Source: Globisporangium splendens (Eukaryota; Oomycota; Peronosporomycetes; Pythiales; Pythiaceae). From it: a stretch of 64,000 bases of DNA. The stretch spans positions 310,001-374,000 of the forward strand of contig VFIW01000030.1 of the NCBI GenBank assembly GCA_006386115.1, given 5' to 3'. Each line of letters begins with the position of its first letter. The first letter of the stretch is position 1. Positions 1 to 11,185 of this stretch are shown piece after piece. The notes under the pieces were generated by a model. It saw only the letters and a list, made by a program, of their open reading frames with translations. It had not been told where the DNA came from and did no database searches. A program made the position numbers and the translations under genes.

Positions 1-103
1 ATATATATAAAAAAAGAAGCACATTTTGCTCAGAAGGAACGTCTTCAGTCGTCACTCTTCAAAACGCCGTCTCGACCACAAGCGCCACAGACGTAATCAG
101 AGA

Positions 104-120
104 ACACACACACACACACA
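104..120. repeat. (AC)n dinucleotide run abutting a start codon
   Basis: A run of about eight AC units ends directly at the ATG of the sorting nexin gene, so it would form the last part of the 5' leader. Seen directly. Any effect on translation is speculative. Confidence 0.85.
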
Positions 121-1524
121 ATGGAGATCTCGGTCGGACCAGCGGGCCGCGTGGGCGACGGCGTGAACGCCTACTGCGTGTACAAGGTGACCTCCGACGT
201 CGCAGACAACAACGCCGCGTCGTCGCAGGTCGTGGACCGTCGGTACTCGGACTTCCTCTGGCTGCACGAACAGCTCTCGAAGCAGTGCGCGGGCTTCATC
301 ATCCCGCCGCTGCCCGCCAAGGTGGTGGGGATCCTGCAGGGCCCCGAGTTCCTGGAGCACCGACGCGCGGGACTCGAGCGGTTTCTGCGCAAGGTCGTGC
401 AGCACGACGAGCTCAAGAACACGAACCACTTCAAGAGCTTCCTCGAGTGCTCGCCCGTGGAGCTGACCGCGATCAAGACCGCGTCGCAAGCCGTGATGTC
501 TCCGACCCTCGCAGCCGTGGCGGAGAAGACGCAAGCGATCAATAGTTGGTGGGGCAAGGCTGTGCAGCGCATCTCGGAGAACGACAGCTTCAAGCTCTTG
601 GCGGCGAAAGCGGGTCACGAGATCACCAACAGTTCGACGATCGAAGACCCGGGCTTTGAGGAGCTCATCAAGTACGTCCGCGAGCTGCACAACCAGGTGC
701 GCGTGCTCAAGGCGAAGATCCACGTCGCAGATCAGCAGAACAAGCTCACGGCTGGTGCGTACTGCGACCTCATCGAGTCGCTGCACGCGATCGCCGACAC
801 GGAGGACGCGTACTCGGATATCCCCACGAACGACTTCAGTGCCGTGCTGTCGTTGCTTGACACGCGCGCGCGTCAAACGGACAGTGAACTGGAGCGATTC
901 GCCGTGTCGGTGAAGGAATTCTCCCGATGGATGCGCTCGGTGAAGAACGCGATCAGCGTGCGCGAAGACCGTCGCCTGCACTACCAAGCCAAGCTCGCGG
1001 CGAAGAAGGCGAAGGACGCTCAAGTGGCGGCGCGCGCTGAAAGCAGCAACGACAATGAGAGCGCCAAGAGTCCGCGAATCCCGTTCACGCCAAGCGGCAA
1101 CAACAACAGCGTCGAGCAGCTGAATCACGACCTCGTGGCTGCGAAGGAAGAGTTTGAGAAAGTGCACGCGCGCGTTGTGTCCGAGATCGCGCGGTTCCGT
1201 GCGGACAAATCGGCCGAGCTGCGTCAGATGTTTGCCGACTTTGCGACGCTGCAGGCGCGCAACAGCGCCGAGCTGAGCGAAGCGCTCGCGTCGTCCATGA
1301 AGACGCTGCAGAGCCCGCTGCCGACCAAGTCAATGTTCTCCAAGTCCTCGCGGTTTCTCTCTCTCTCGTCGATCTCGGACGACAGCAACCAGACCGAGGA
1401 CGAGATCGACGACGCGCTGCGCAAGATGAGCGTGCGTCCAGCGGCAACACCTGAAGCGGCGGCGCGAGACGCCAAGCAGCAGGAGGCCGCGAAGGTGGAC
1501 CCACTGACCGATGTAAGTCTGTAA
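121..1524 (+). CDS. PX-BAR sorting nexin (SNX1/2, Vps5 type)
   Basis: Single-exon gene for 467 residues. The N-terminal third (about residues 10-115) is a PX domain with the signature RRYSDFLWLHEQL, whose basic and aromatic residues bind phosphatidylinositol 3-phosphate, followed by the proline-rich loop IIPPLPAK and a closing helix (HRRAGLERFLRKVV). The rest (about 180-400) is a long helical segment typical of the Vps5 C-terminal BAR dimer, and the tail is Ser/Thr-rich. Proteins of this type coat endosomal tubules and form the membrane-bending half of retromer-linked sorting. The ATG at 121 is the first in frame and sits right after an AC run. Assignment to the SNX1/2 subgroup rather than another SNX-BAR is inferred from length and layout. 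Confidence 0.88.
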   Translation: MEISVGPAGRVGDGVNAYCVYKVTSDVADNNAASSQVVDRRYSDFLWLHEQLSKQCAGFIIPPLPAKVVGILQGPEFLEHRRAGLERFLRKVVQHDELKNTNHFKSFLECSPVELTAIKTASQAVMSPTLAAVAEKTQAINSWWGKAVQRISENDSFKLLAAKAGHEITNSSTIEDPGFEELIKYVRELHNQVRVLKAKIHVADQQNKLTAGAYCDLIESLHAIADTEDAYSDIPTNDFSAVLSLLDTRARQTDSELERFAVSVKEFSRWMRSVKNAISVREDRRLHYQAKLAAKKAKDAQVAARAESSNDNESAKSPRIPFTPSGNNNSVEQLNHDLVAAKEEFEKVHARVVSEIARFRADKSAELRQMFADFATLQARNSAELSEALASSMKTLQSPLPTKSMFSKSSRFLSLSSISDDSNQTEDEIDDALRKMSVRPAATPEAAARDAKQQEAAKVDPLTDVSL

Positions 1525-1650
1525 AATGGGCATGCGATCACCACCAGCTTATGTAATGAATGATTTGAAATGATGAATGTATGGAATATTGTACCACCCA
1601 CCAATATAATGAAGCACAACAAAAAGTACTATTGGTTGCTGCTGTCAGCA

Positions 1651-3107
1651 TCATGCATCTGGTGCATTGTCTTCTTCTCCAGTGGGATGCGTGCGTGCGG
1701 TTCTTGCATTGCGCTTGTTGCTGTCCATGAACCGATACACTCGCAGCAGAATCCCTGCGACGAGCGCAATGTCGCCATCGCTACCAAAGTCATGAAAAGT
1801 TCAAATTTATGCGAACATGGAAACCAAACAATTCAATGAGGCAGCATTCATACCTGGTGTCGTAGAGGTACCACCACTTGTCCTCGCGCGCATCTTGGCT
1901 CTGCAGTGTGTGAGTTTCACGAGAGGTATTACTGGTTTGAAGGTTGCGAGAAAGGAAGAGAATCCAAAAACACACCTCGACAAGTTTGCTGGCGATGTGC
2001 AAACTCGCGGCTGCGATCACAAAGGGGGGCAACGCGAGCACACGCGCGTCAAAGTACACGTCGCTCGCAAGTTTCACTGCACAGTGAGTTGTAGGCGCCG
2101 CAAACCTACGCATATGCACACACAGAATGAGGGGTTTAGACAAATAAACAAATGCAAATGAGCGCTGAGAGCGACACGCACTTGAGCTGCTCTGCGTATT
2201 TGAAGAGGTAGTTGAACGGCAGCGCGACATCGACATCAAAGCCCAACACGCGCAGCACGGTCTGCTCGGCGTTGATCAGACTCATCTTCAGGTTTGTGTA
2301 TCGCTGTGCGCAGTCAATAAAAGCAGACAGCAAACTCGTCAAACGCAAAATCAACGACAATTGCGAGGTTTCAAACGCATGTGCGTACCGATCCGGTGCC
2401 CATGGGCTCGTTCGTGTCGTTCGAGACTGCGTGCACCACATTCGCGATGCTGCGCAAGGTCCGCGGCACTTCACAACTCTATCAAAATACACGCCAAAGA
2501 GCAACCAAAGTGAGCATGTCGTTCAGTTTTTCATGCTGTTGTTGAGAACACAGCAAATGCACCTTTGTGCTGATGAACACGCTCGCGCCGGCAACCACTC
2601 GGGAGTCGTACTGCGAGAAGCTGCCTCATTCGCATACACACGCACATGCAATTACCAATATCCAGTGTCATAAGTCTCGAGTAAGGCACCTTCTTCCATT
2701 GTGCAATGCGGTAGTTATCACCTTCCTTCTGTGCGTGAAGAAGGTCTGAGAGAGCACCAGCGCCGTCAGCGTCGACGCCTGCACGTACCGAGAAATGCAC
2801 AACAAACACACAACAAGGGGTAATGTGGCGAGCGCCTCCATATAGGCAATCACACACAAAGAGCTCCGTATTGTCGTACCTGGTCAAGCAGCAACCTCGT
2901 GGCGCAGCGCACGACAAACTCGCACATGGCGATGCGATCACGATACTCGCTATCGTCTTCGCCATTGACCTGTGCGGTGCTGGAGCTAGCTCCCGACCCT
3001 GACCCGTTGCTATCGCGCGCAAGATCCTGCAGCACAATGGCAGTCGTGGCGTCCTGCGGCTCCCGCCCGTCCACAGATGCGTCGCCATCTCCTCCTGTCT
3101 GCTCCAT
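1651..3107 (-). CDS. Cyclin Q (FAM58)-like cyclin, multi-exon
   Basis: Seven or eight small exons on the minus strand join in phase: ATG at 3107 (MEQTGGDGDAS), then segments containing QASTLTALVLSQTFFTH, YDSRVVAGASVFISTK, PRTLRSIANVVHAVSND, INAEQTVLRVLGFDVDVALP, FNYLFKYAEQL, DVYFDARVLALPPFVIAAAS, REDKWWYLYDT and a last exon DGDIALVAGILLRVYRFMD, stopping at 1651. This is a two-fold cyclin box. The order of motifs, including the KWW segment before the last helix, matches cyclin Q/FAM58, the activator of CDK10, better than cyclin L, K or T (family knowledge). It would act with a cyclin-dependent kinase in the nucleus. The gene shares a roughly 500-bp divergent promoter with the flippase at 3607. 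The exact splice site after the QTFFTH segment is uncertain. Confidence 0.72.
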
Positions 3108-3465
3108 TTGGGCAATTTGAAACAGCGCCAAAGAGCAGCGCCATTCGTGTAAGTCCGCACAGTCTACTAATTAAGTTGCAGTTGTCGGTAAGGACAAGTA
3201 TCACATGGTAAGTGCAGCCATGTTGAAGCGAATGTGGAATGGCGCTTTGGCAAAATGCGGACAACAGACAGCAGCGAGCGATGCATTAAACGAGGGTCAG
3301 ACTGAGGACGAGAGCCTGCGCTCAAGAGAACACCAAAAATACATCCGCGTCCACGAGCACACACGCGCGCTCATGCTATTAATATTATGGCTCAGCGACT
3401 CCGTGTTGGTCTGCGCACTCTCGCGTTGTGTGGGGAAACGACCCACCCCGCACTTGTCCAGCGAC

Positions 3466-3466
<1 letters not shown>

Positions 3467-3503
<37 letters not shown>
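3467..3503. repeat. (CAT)12 trinucleotide microsatellite
   Basis: About twelve perfect CAT units, seen directly, followed immediately by a GA run. It lies in the presumed promoter or 5' leader about 100 bp before the flippase start. Reading it as poly-His, poly-Ile or poly-Asp protein is not supported. Confidence 0.95.
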
Positions 3504-3524
3504 GAGAGAGAGAGAGAGAGAGAG
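3504..3524. repeat. (GA)10 dinucleotide microsatellite
   Basis: About ten GA units directly abutting the preceding CAT array. It gives a purine-only run on the plus strand between two divergent genes, a composition compatible with a GAGA-type promoter element, though no function can be shown here. Confidence 0.92.
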
Positions 3525-3606
3525 CAGGCGCAGACGAAGACGACGGTAGTGCTGTGCGTGTGGGTATACGGTCGTGCGCGGTCCCGCGAAGAGCAGTATT
3601 GACGAG

Positions 3607-6600
3607 ATGGCGCCACACAGCACGCATGCGAGAGAAGACACCTCGTTCCGCAAAATCCACCTCAATAATGACGCCGAGAACGAGCGACTGCGCAAGGGGT
3701 GCCGCTACACAGGCAACCGTGTCGCCACCTCCAAGTACACGCTTGTCAGGTACGTGCACCCCTTTTCCGAGCATTACGTGTCGTGGATGTATTGGAAAGT
3801 GCGCTCTAGATGTGCATGTATGCTTACTGGCAACCTTGCTTTCGCATTAGCTTTCTGCCCAAGATGCTGTTTGAGTTTTTCCGCGTGATCGTGAACTGCT
3901 ACTTTTTGGCGATCTCAATCCTCCAGGTCGCGACGCCGTGGTCGCCGACGAACCAGTACACGACCGCGGGTCCGCTGCTCGTCGTGCTGCTCGTGTCGAT
4001 GGTCAAACAGGGGCTCGAGGACAAGAAGCGCCACGATGCCGACGAGATCCAAAACTCGCGGTTCTGCAAAGTGCTCGGACGTCATGGCGAGGCGGTCGTA
4101 AAGCAGTGGCAGGACGTCCGCGTGGGAGACGTTTTGTGCCTCAGCGATCGCGAGGAAGCACCTGCAGACGTGTTTATCCTGTCGACGTCGGAGGAAGAAG
4201 GGCGGTGCTTTGTCGAGACGTGTAACTTGGACGGCGAGACGAATCTCAAGCGACGCGCAGCGATCGAGCAGGTTGCCAAGCACATCGGCTTCCGTCAACT
4301 CAACGATCCACCACTCCCTCAAGCCGATCACTGCAAGAACGTGATGACATTCACGGCGATGATGGAGTACGAGCTGCCGAACAACCGATTGTACAATTTT
4401 ACGGGACGCATCGAGTTCGAGGGAGGCAAGGGGCTTCCAGTCGAGATTGTGCCGCTTGGACCTTCGAATATCATCCTGCGAGGCTACAGCATAAGAGGCT
4501 GTGAGTGCGTCTTCGGTGTCGTGATCTTCACGGGACCCGAGACCAAGCTGATGCAAAACGCGCGCGCGACGCCGTCCAAGCAGAGCAACGTGTACAAGAT
4601 GGTCAACCGGTGCATCTTGCTCGTGTTTCTCACGCAGGCCGTGCTGTGTACCATCAGTACGATCTGCAACACAGTTTAGTTTGGGTGCACCGATACGAAT
4701 CGCGGTTGTGGTATTTTGGCAAGATATCGTCCCACGAATCGCTTGCCGAAGTCGTGAGCTTTTTCACGTTTTTGATTCTGTACAACAACCTTGTCCCGAT
4801 TTCGTTGTACGTGTCGTTGGACATGATCAAAGTGCTGCAAGCCAAGTACATTGCGAGCGACGACGAAATGTGCTACGAAGGCAAGCACACGATCGCGCGG
4901 ACGTCCGATTTAAACGAGGAACTGGGTCAGGTCGAGTACATTTTCAGCGACAAGACCGGGACACTCACGCGCAACATCATGGAGTTCCGGAAGTGTTTTA
5001 TGCGCGGCATTTCGTATGGATTCGGGACCACGGAAATCGGTCGCGCCGTCGCCGAACTGGCCAAGAAAGCGAAAGCAAATACCTCAGGCGATGGTACCAA
5101 CGACGACGACGATCTCAACAAAGTCCACGACCCGAGAGACGCGCAGATCGAATTCGATCCGATGATACATTTTGACGATCCACGCATCATCGGTGCACTT
5201 GATGCGAATACTGAGGCCGCAGCCGGCATCGATGAGTTCCTCACGATCCTCTCGGTGTGCCATACAGTCATTCCAGAGGCCAACAAAGACGGGGAGATCG
5301 AGTACCGCGCGTCGTCGCCCGATGAAGAGGCATTGGTGAAAGCAACCAAGTGTCTCGGGTACAATTTCTTGACCCCAGCCCCTGTCGTGGACCTGAGAGT
5401 AACGAAAAAATGTGGCACGTCCACAATGCGAACGTACACGATCCTGAACGTGAACGAGTTCAACAGCACACGTAAGCGCATGTCTGTGGTCGTGCGCACC
5501 CAGGAGAATCGGTATTTTCTGTACTGCAAGGGTGCCGACAACGTTATGCTTCCGTGCAGTCGGCCCGACGAGTTCACGAGTACGCTGGAAGAGGAACTGA
5601 AGCGGTTCGCGAGTGAAGGGCTACGGACACTGGTGCTGTCAAGTAAAGAGCTGTCCGAGGAAGAGTACTTCGCATGGGATGCCAAGTACCAAGCCGCCGT
5701 GACATCTTTGGTGAACCGAGACGAGATGCTCGCTGATGTCGCCGAAGCGCTGGAAAAGGAGATGCAAGTCGTCGGCGCCACGGCGATTGAGGATAAACTA
5801 CAAGAAGGTGTCCCAAGCGCGATCTTTAACCTCGCGCAAGCCGGGATCAAGATCTGGATGCTCACCGGCGACAAAGAGGAAACCGCTATCAACATTGGCC
5901 ACGCGTGTCGACTCATTGGCGACACCATGCGGCTTCTCATCGTCAACCACGAAGATCTCGGGAAGCTAACTGCGCAAGTGGATGCGCTCTACGAATCCAG
6001 CGACGTCCAGTCGCATATCAAATCCAAGAAGGTGTCGAGCCATTTGGCGATTGTCTGCGATGGGAAGTCCCTCGTGCATGTGTTTCCACCAAAGAATGTC
6101 ACGAATCCAGAGTTGGAGGCAAAGGCAAAGGACCTGGCAAAGAAGCTGCTCGAGATGGCGAGCATCTGCCAAGCACTCATTGCATGTCGTGTGTCACCTG
6201 CTCAAAAAGCCGACATTGTGAACTTGGTGCGCTTTCGATCGCCGAAGAAAGTCATCACGCTGGTGATCGGCGACGGTGCCAACGACGTCAATATGATCCA
6301 ATCGGCGCATGTGGGTGTCGGTGTCTCGGGCCAAGAAGGTGTGCAGGCGGTGAGTGCAAGCGACTATGCGATCGCGCAATTCCGATTCCTGGAACGACTT
6401 CTGCTGGTGCACGGCCGATACAATTACCGACGGGTCTCGAAAGTGATTCTGTATTCGTTCTACAAGAACGTCGCACTCGTGATCGCGCTCTTCTTATTCA
6501 ACTTTCACAATGGACAATCCGGGACCAGTGTCTTTGAGAGTTTCGTCATGGCTGGCTGGAACTTCTTCCTCGCGCTACCGATCATCGCGATCGGCGTGTT

Positions 6601-7763
6601 TGACGAAGACGTCGCGCCGGACCAAGTGCTGCTGCAGCCCAAGCTGTATCTTCCTGGTCAGCAAAACAGCGACCTCAACATGCAGCGGTTCTCGTTGTGG
6701 ATCGTCAATGCGATCATCCAGGCGCTGCTCTGCTTCTTGATGACCGTGCACGGCATCGTCAACTTGGCGGACCTGAGCATCGCCCTGTACCTGCAAGGCA
6801 CGATCATCTACTCGGTGCTGCTCATGTCGGCGAACATTAAAGTCGTGCTCGAAACGCTCTCGTGGACGAAATTCAATGTCGCGTTCTTCGCGTACAGCGT
6901 GTTTTTGTTTTTCGCATTCGTGATCGTGTTTCAATACTTTGGCGACCTCGGCGATGACTTGCTTGGTGTCACGTTTCGCATGCTGGGAAGGTGAGAACTC
7001 GCTTTTGCTGTGCTAAAATGCTTGGACGGATGCAAAGATCCAACGGTGGATATTCGTTTGTGTTGTGTTTTGCCTCTTTTAGTCCGGTGTACTGGTTGTA
7101 CATGCTGCTGGTTCCGTTCACGGCCAACGTCCTCGACATTTGCTTGAAATAGTACGCAATTGCATCCACCACGCTCCACAGCCAGTGCTCTTACCTGTGT
7201 ATCCTTGTGTGTGTGTCTTGTGTCGTACAGCATTCAAGCGAATTACTTTCCGACGCTCGCCAACATCCTGCGCGAGCGCAGCGTTCTCCACCTGACCTCA
7301 GCGCAAGTCGCGAGCGAACCGCCTGGAAACAGCGATGCGAAGTCGGTCGTCGAGCGACCATCGTTCCTGACGCCACTGCCAGGGTCGGTCGTTGCATCCT
7401 GTAAGGACGCATTTGCACTCAAAATGACGCAGAGCTCTTCGATAAGGTCGCTTGTCGTGCTGACGGATTATTGGTTTGTGCTTGTGTGTTTTGTGGTGTG
7501 GCCAAACAGACTCGGGATTCGCCTTCAGTTCCCCTGAGTACGACTGCCAAGTGGCCGAGAACGAAACCCACGACATCTCGGCGCTCAAGGTCATTCAGTT
7601 CCATCGCGAAGAAGTACTACGATCGGGTAAGCTCCAGTCGTTTCACAGCCAGACACCTCTGGGGAGTGCGCGCGCCTTGGACAATGACAAGTACCAGGTC
7701 GTCGTGAGCGACATGGACCACGACGAGAGCACGAAAGGTATCGAGGACCTCGAGGGCAATTAG
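3607..7763 (+). CDS. P4-type ATPase (phospholipid flippase), with apparent single-base frame break
   Basis: Exons 3607-3749, 3851-6990, 7083-7151, 7231-7400 and 7510-7763 join in phase to about 1,258 residues if one base is restored near 4676. P-type landmarks are all present: CNLDGETNLK in the actuator domain, the phosphorylation motif DKTGTLT at about residue 414, MLTGDKEETAINIG, and GDGANDVNMIQ at about residue 854. The TM4 motif PISL replaces the ion-binding residues of cation pumps, which marks the P4 (aminophospholipid-translocating) class. Such proteins, usually with a CDC50 subunit, move lipids to the cytosolic leaflet of Golgi or plasma membranes. The TM3 segment reads VLCTISTICNTV then meets TAG, while the next frame continues WVHRYESRLWYFG. 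One missing T in a short T run explains this. The rest of the gene is intact, so it is probably functional. Confidence 0.9.
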
Positions 7764-8093
7764 TCCAAGCTCATAGTACTGCCCTTTGCCAGCGTCGCTA
7801 TAGCCTTATTTAATCAGTAAATAGCGAGTCGTATCCCCATATTCCCCCAGCGCATCGAAGTGATGCCATTTTGTGTGGTCTGCATGTACATCGATTAACA
7901 GATCAGTGCCCACATTACTTCAAAATAAGTAAAGTGATGTGGACCACATATATATCATGTGCGCCACACGAGTTTCGATTATTTGCACCTAATTGTGAGG
8001 TTTTATTTGTTCCCCCGTCCAAAAAGATGCCGCACCAACAAAGAGCGCCATCCTATTGGGCTGTAGAGGGCGAAGCAATAGACGAAAGGCGCG
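7764..8093. other. Intergenic, tail-to-head spacer
   Basis: 330 bp between the flippase stop and the SYF1 start. It is AT-richer than the flanks. An inverted CCAAT box (ATTGG at 8055-8059) lies about 35 bp before the next ATG. Nothing else was recognised. Confidence 0.5.
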
Positions 8094-10849
8094 ATGATGG
8101 CGACGCTCGGCGTGGACGACGCGCTGCTGCCGCAGATCCCCACTGTACGTGTGTATACAGAGACCGTGTGTGTGCATGTTCCCTCGCAGTCCGCACGCGC
8201 ATTGCGTTGCTCTCTGTGTAGGTCTGTTGAACTAACTGCATTGTGTTGTGTGTGCCATTGGGACGACAGACCGACGGCGACGCATTCTTTGAGCATGAGG
8301 AGGAAGTGGCACGCAATCCGTACTCGATCCACGCGTGGGTGAACTACCTGAAAGAGGCCGACGCACTGCCGGCGCCAAAGCGCTTTGCACTCTACGAACG
8401 CGGGGTCGTCACGCTCCCGAGAAGCTACAAGCTCTGGAAGCAGTACTTGGACGAATACTACGAGACGCAGGTGCGCGGGAAGCGCATCGACACCGTCGAG
8501 TATACGCATTTAGTGGCGCTGTATGAGCGCGCGCTCGTGCAGCTGAACAAGATGCCGCGCATCTGGCTGGATTTCATCGAATTGGTGCAGGAAATGAAGC
8601 GCGTGACGTTCACGCGCCATACGTTTGACCGCGCGTTGCGCGCGCTGCCGATCACGCAGCACCACCGGATCTGGCGCCCGTACTTGGAGTTTGTGAAGCA
8701 GATCGGACTCCCGCAGGTCGCTGTGCGCGTGTATCGTCGGTACTTGATGCTGGAACCTAGCAACCGCGAGGAGTACGTCGACTACCTGACTTCGATTCGC
8801 CAATACGATGAAGCGAGTCGACAACTCGTCAAGCTGATCGACAGCCAGAGCGTGTATCCAACGAAGCGGACGACACATAGTCTGTGGATGCAGCTTTGCG
8901 ATATGATCTCGCAACACCCGGAAGAAGTGTCCCCGAGCCTGAACGTGGAAGCAATCTTGCGCAGCGGCATTGCGCAATTCACGGACGAAGTTGGGCGCTT
9001 GTGGTGCTCCTTGGCGACGTATTTCGTGCGTCTCGGCATGTTCGAGTCGGCGCGTGATATCTACGAGGAGGGCATTCGTACCGTCATGACGGTGCGCGAC
9101 TTCAGTATGATCTTTGACGCGTACGTCAAGTTCATCGAGGCCATGCTGACTGCAGAAATGGAGCTCACAGAGAACCCAGACGATAGTGACGAGGACAACG
9201 AAGTAGACCATCAGGTGCAGGTCGACCGTCTGCTCAAGATCTACGAAGATGTCGCCGACCGCCGCCCGATCCTGCTCAACTCGGTGCTGCTGCGTCAGAA
9301 TCCGCACAATGTGCGCGAGTGGGAAAAGCGCGTCGAGTTGCAGAAGACGGATCTGCAGAAAGTGATTCGCACGTACGCTGAAGCCGTGAAAACCGTGGAC
9401 CCAGCCAAGTCTGGAGGCCGATTGCATACGTTGTGGGTCAAATTTGCCAAATTCTACGAAGAGCACAAGGATATCTCGAACGCTCGCGTGATTTTCAAGA
9501 GGGCGGCCGACGTCGAGTACCGAAACGACCAGGAGCTCGCTAACGTGTACTGCGAGTGGGCCGAGATGGAGTTACGACAGGACAACTTTGAAGAACCGCT
9601 GGAGATTCTGCGTGGCGCGTGCGCTGTGCCAGCGTCGATGACGGTTCGCTTGCGGAACAAGTCAGGGCTCACGACAAAGGACAAGGTGCACAAGAACGTC
9701 AAGCTCTGGAGCCTCCGGTTGGATTTAGAGGAAAGTCTTGGCGACATCGAGTCCACGCGAGCTGCGTACAATGACGCGTTCGAGCTCAAGATCGTCACGC
9801 CGCAGATGGTGCTGAACTTTGCGTCGTACCTGGAAGAAAACAAATACTTTGAGGAATCGTTCCGCGTGTACGAGCGCGGACTCTCGCTGTTCCCGTCGTT
9901 CCCGTACGCGAACGAGATCTGGCAGGCGTACTTGACCAAGTTTGTGAAGCGGTACGGTGGCACTAAGGTGGAGCGTGCACGGGACCTGCATGAACAGGCA
10001 CTCAAGGCAGCGCCGTCCAAGTTTGCCAAGACCTTTTACGTAAAGTATGCCGAGTTTGAAGAGAAGCACGGCATGCTGCGCAACGTCATGGCTGTTTATG
10101 AGCGCGCGACCGATGCCGTGCCTGAGGAGGAGCAGATGGACGTGTATGCGGTCTACGTCAAGAAAGCGCAGAAGTTCTTTGGTGTGTCCAAAGTGCGCGA
10201 TGTGTACCAGCGCGGGATCGCGAATCTTCCAGACAAGTACGTGGCTCCATTGTGTCTGAAGTTTGCAGACATGGAAACCAAATTGGGCGAAATCGAGCGC
10301 GCACGAGCCATTTACACGCATGCGTCGCAGTTCTGCGATCCGCGCCAGCATGAGGCTTCGTTCTGGAAAGTCTGGCACGACTTTGAAGTGGCGCACGGCT
10401 CCGAGCACTCGTTCTTGGAGATGCTGCGCATCAAGCGGTCTGTGGTCGCGCAATATTCGCAGGTGAACTATGTCTCGGCCGAGATTGCGCCGGTTGTCGT
10501 CAGTGAGAAACCTGCAGGAATGGTACCAGTGTCCTCAGCAACGTCCAACGGTGGTGATGCCATGGCAGCGCTGGAAGCAAACCTGGTGGACTCAGCATTA
10601 GAAGAGCAGGAGGAGCACCGTGGATCGAGCAAGCGCAAAGCTGATGATGTCGGTGAAGAGGATGAACGCCCCGCGAAGCAACAACACATCGTGCAGGTGC
10701 AAAACGACGAAGAAATCGATTTGGACGATGAAGAAGACGATGGCGAAGAAGAAGACGGCAACGCAGCGAACGAAGCCACCGACGAGATCGAAGAGCGCGG
10801 TGTCCCAGAAACATTATACGGAGCGTCGCTGAAGAAGTCATCTAAGTAA
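8094..10849 (+). CDS. SYF1: Pre-mRNA-splicing factor SYF1 (XAB2)
   Basis: A 17-codon first exon (8094-8144, MMATLGVDDALLPQ) is spliced to one long exon (8270-10849), giving 876 residues. The start of exon 2 (FFEHEEEVARNPYSIHAWVN) is the family's characteristic N-terminus, and the body is an array of HAT (half-a-TPR) repeats with recurring W..Y..FE patterns such as IWRPYLEFVKQ and LWVKFAKFYEEH. The tail carries a Lys-rich stretch and an acidic run. SYF1/XAB2 is a core scaffold of the Prp19-associated complex and is needed for spliceosome activation; in animals it also links to transcription-coupled repair (family knowledge). Length matches the family (about 850 residues). A frame-matched GT-AG intron between 8145 and 8269 fixes the start. 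Confidence 0.93.
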
Positions 10850-11185
10850 GTGCAAAAGCCAACATTCGTGCACAGCGAGACAGGAATCTCTCAGGTGTGT
10901 TGTTGTAGAAGATGGCGACAGGTACCAAGGTAACGAAACAAATAGTATGTGTCGCAGCCTCACGACAAGGGATCTATTCGGGCTGTTTCTATTTCTCCTT
11001 TTCACTATATGTCCTCACTTCTTATGTGTGTGAGACCTGGAGGTGTGCATTTTTGTCCAGATACAACAGTAAAAGAGCGATCGTATCCCTTTCAAGAGGG
11101 ATAGAGACTCACTCTATCGTCCAGGTAAAGGGAGGCACGATACATGCACGCACAATCCTGTCCATGACTCGAGACCGCGCTTAAC
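10850..11185. other. Intergenic spacer
   Basis: 336 bp between SYF1 and the IQ-motif gene. Pyrimidine- and AT-rich; short open frames here have no recognisable content. Presumably the SYF1 3' end and the promoter and leader of the next gene. Confidence 0.45.

Larger units (their letters stand above)
3108..3606. promoter_or_regulatory. Divergent promoter region with microsatellites
   Basis: This 499-bp gap separates the start codons of the cyclin-like gene (minus) and the flippase (plus), so it should hold both promoters. It contains a trinucleotide and a dinucleotide microsatellite back to back (3467-3524). No convincing coding sequence or known core element was recognised. Confidence 0.55.

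Noticed and set aside
97..1167. 356-codon minus-strand frame
   Set aside because: It mirrors the sorting nexin gene and results from its GC-rich third positions; it is Arg/His/Val-rich with no domain.
3387..3616. Frames with poly-Ile, poly-His or poly-Met tracts
   Set aside because: They are readings of the CAT/GA microsatellites, not proteins.
4642..4680. Ultra-short intron in the flippase instead of a frame break
   Set aside because: A 32-nt GT-AG excision keeps frame but removes part of a conserved membrane helix and is far shorter than other introns here.
10912..11184. 90-codon frame upstream of the IQ-motif gene
   Set aside because: No recognisable content; more likely promoter and leader sequence.
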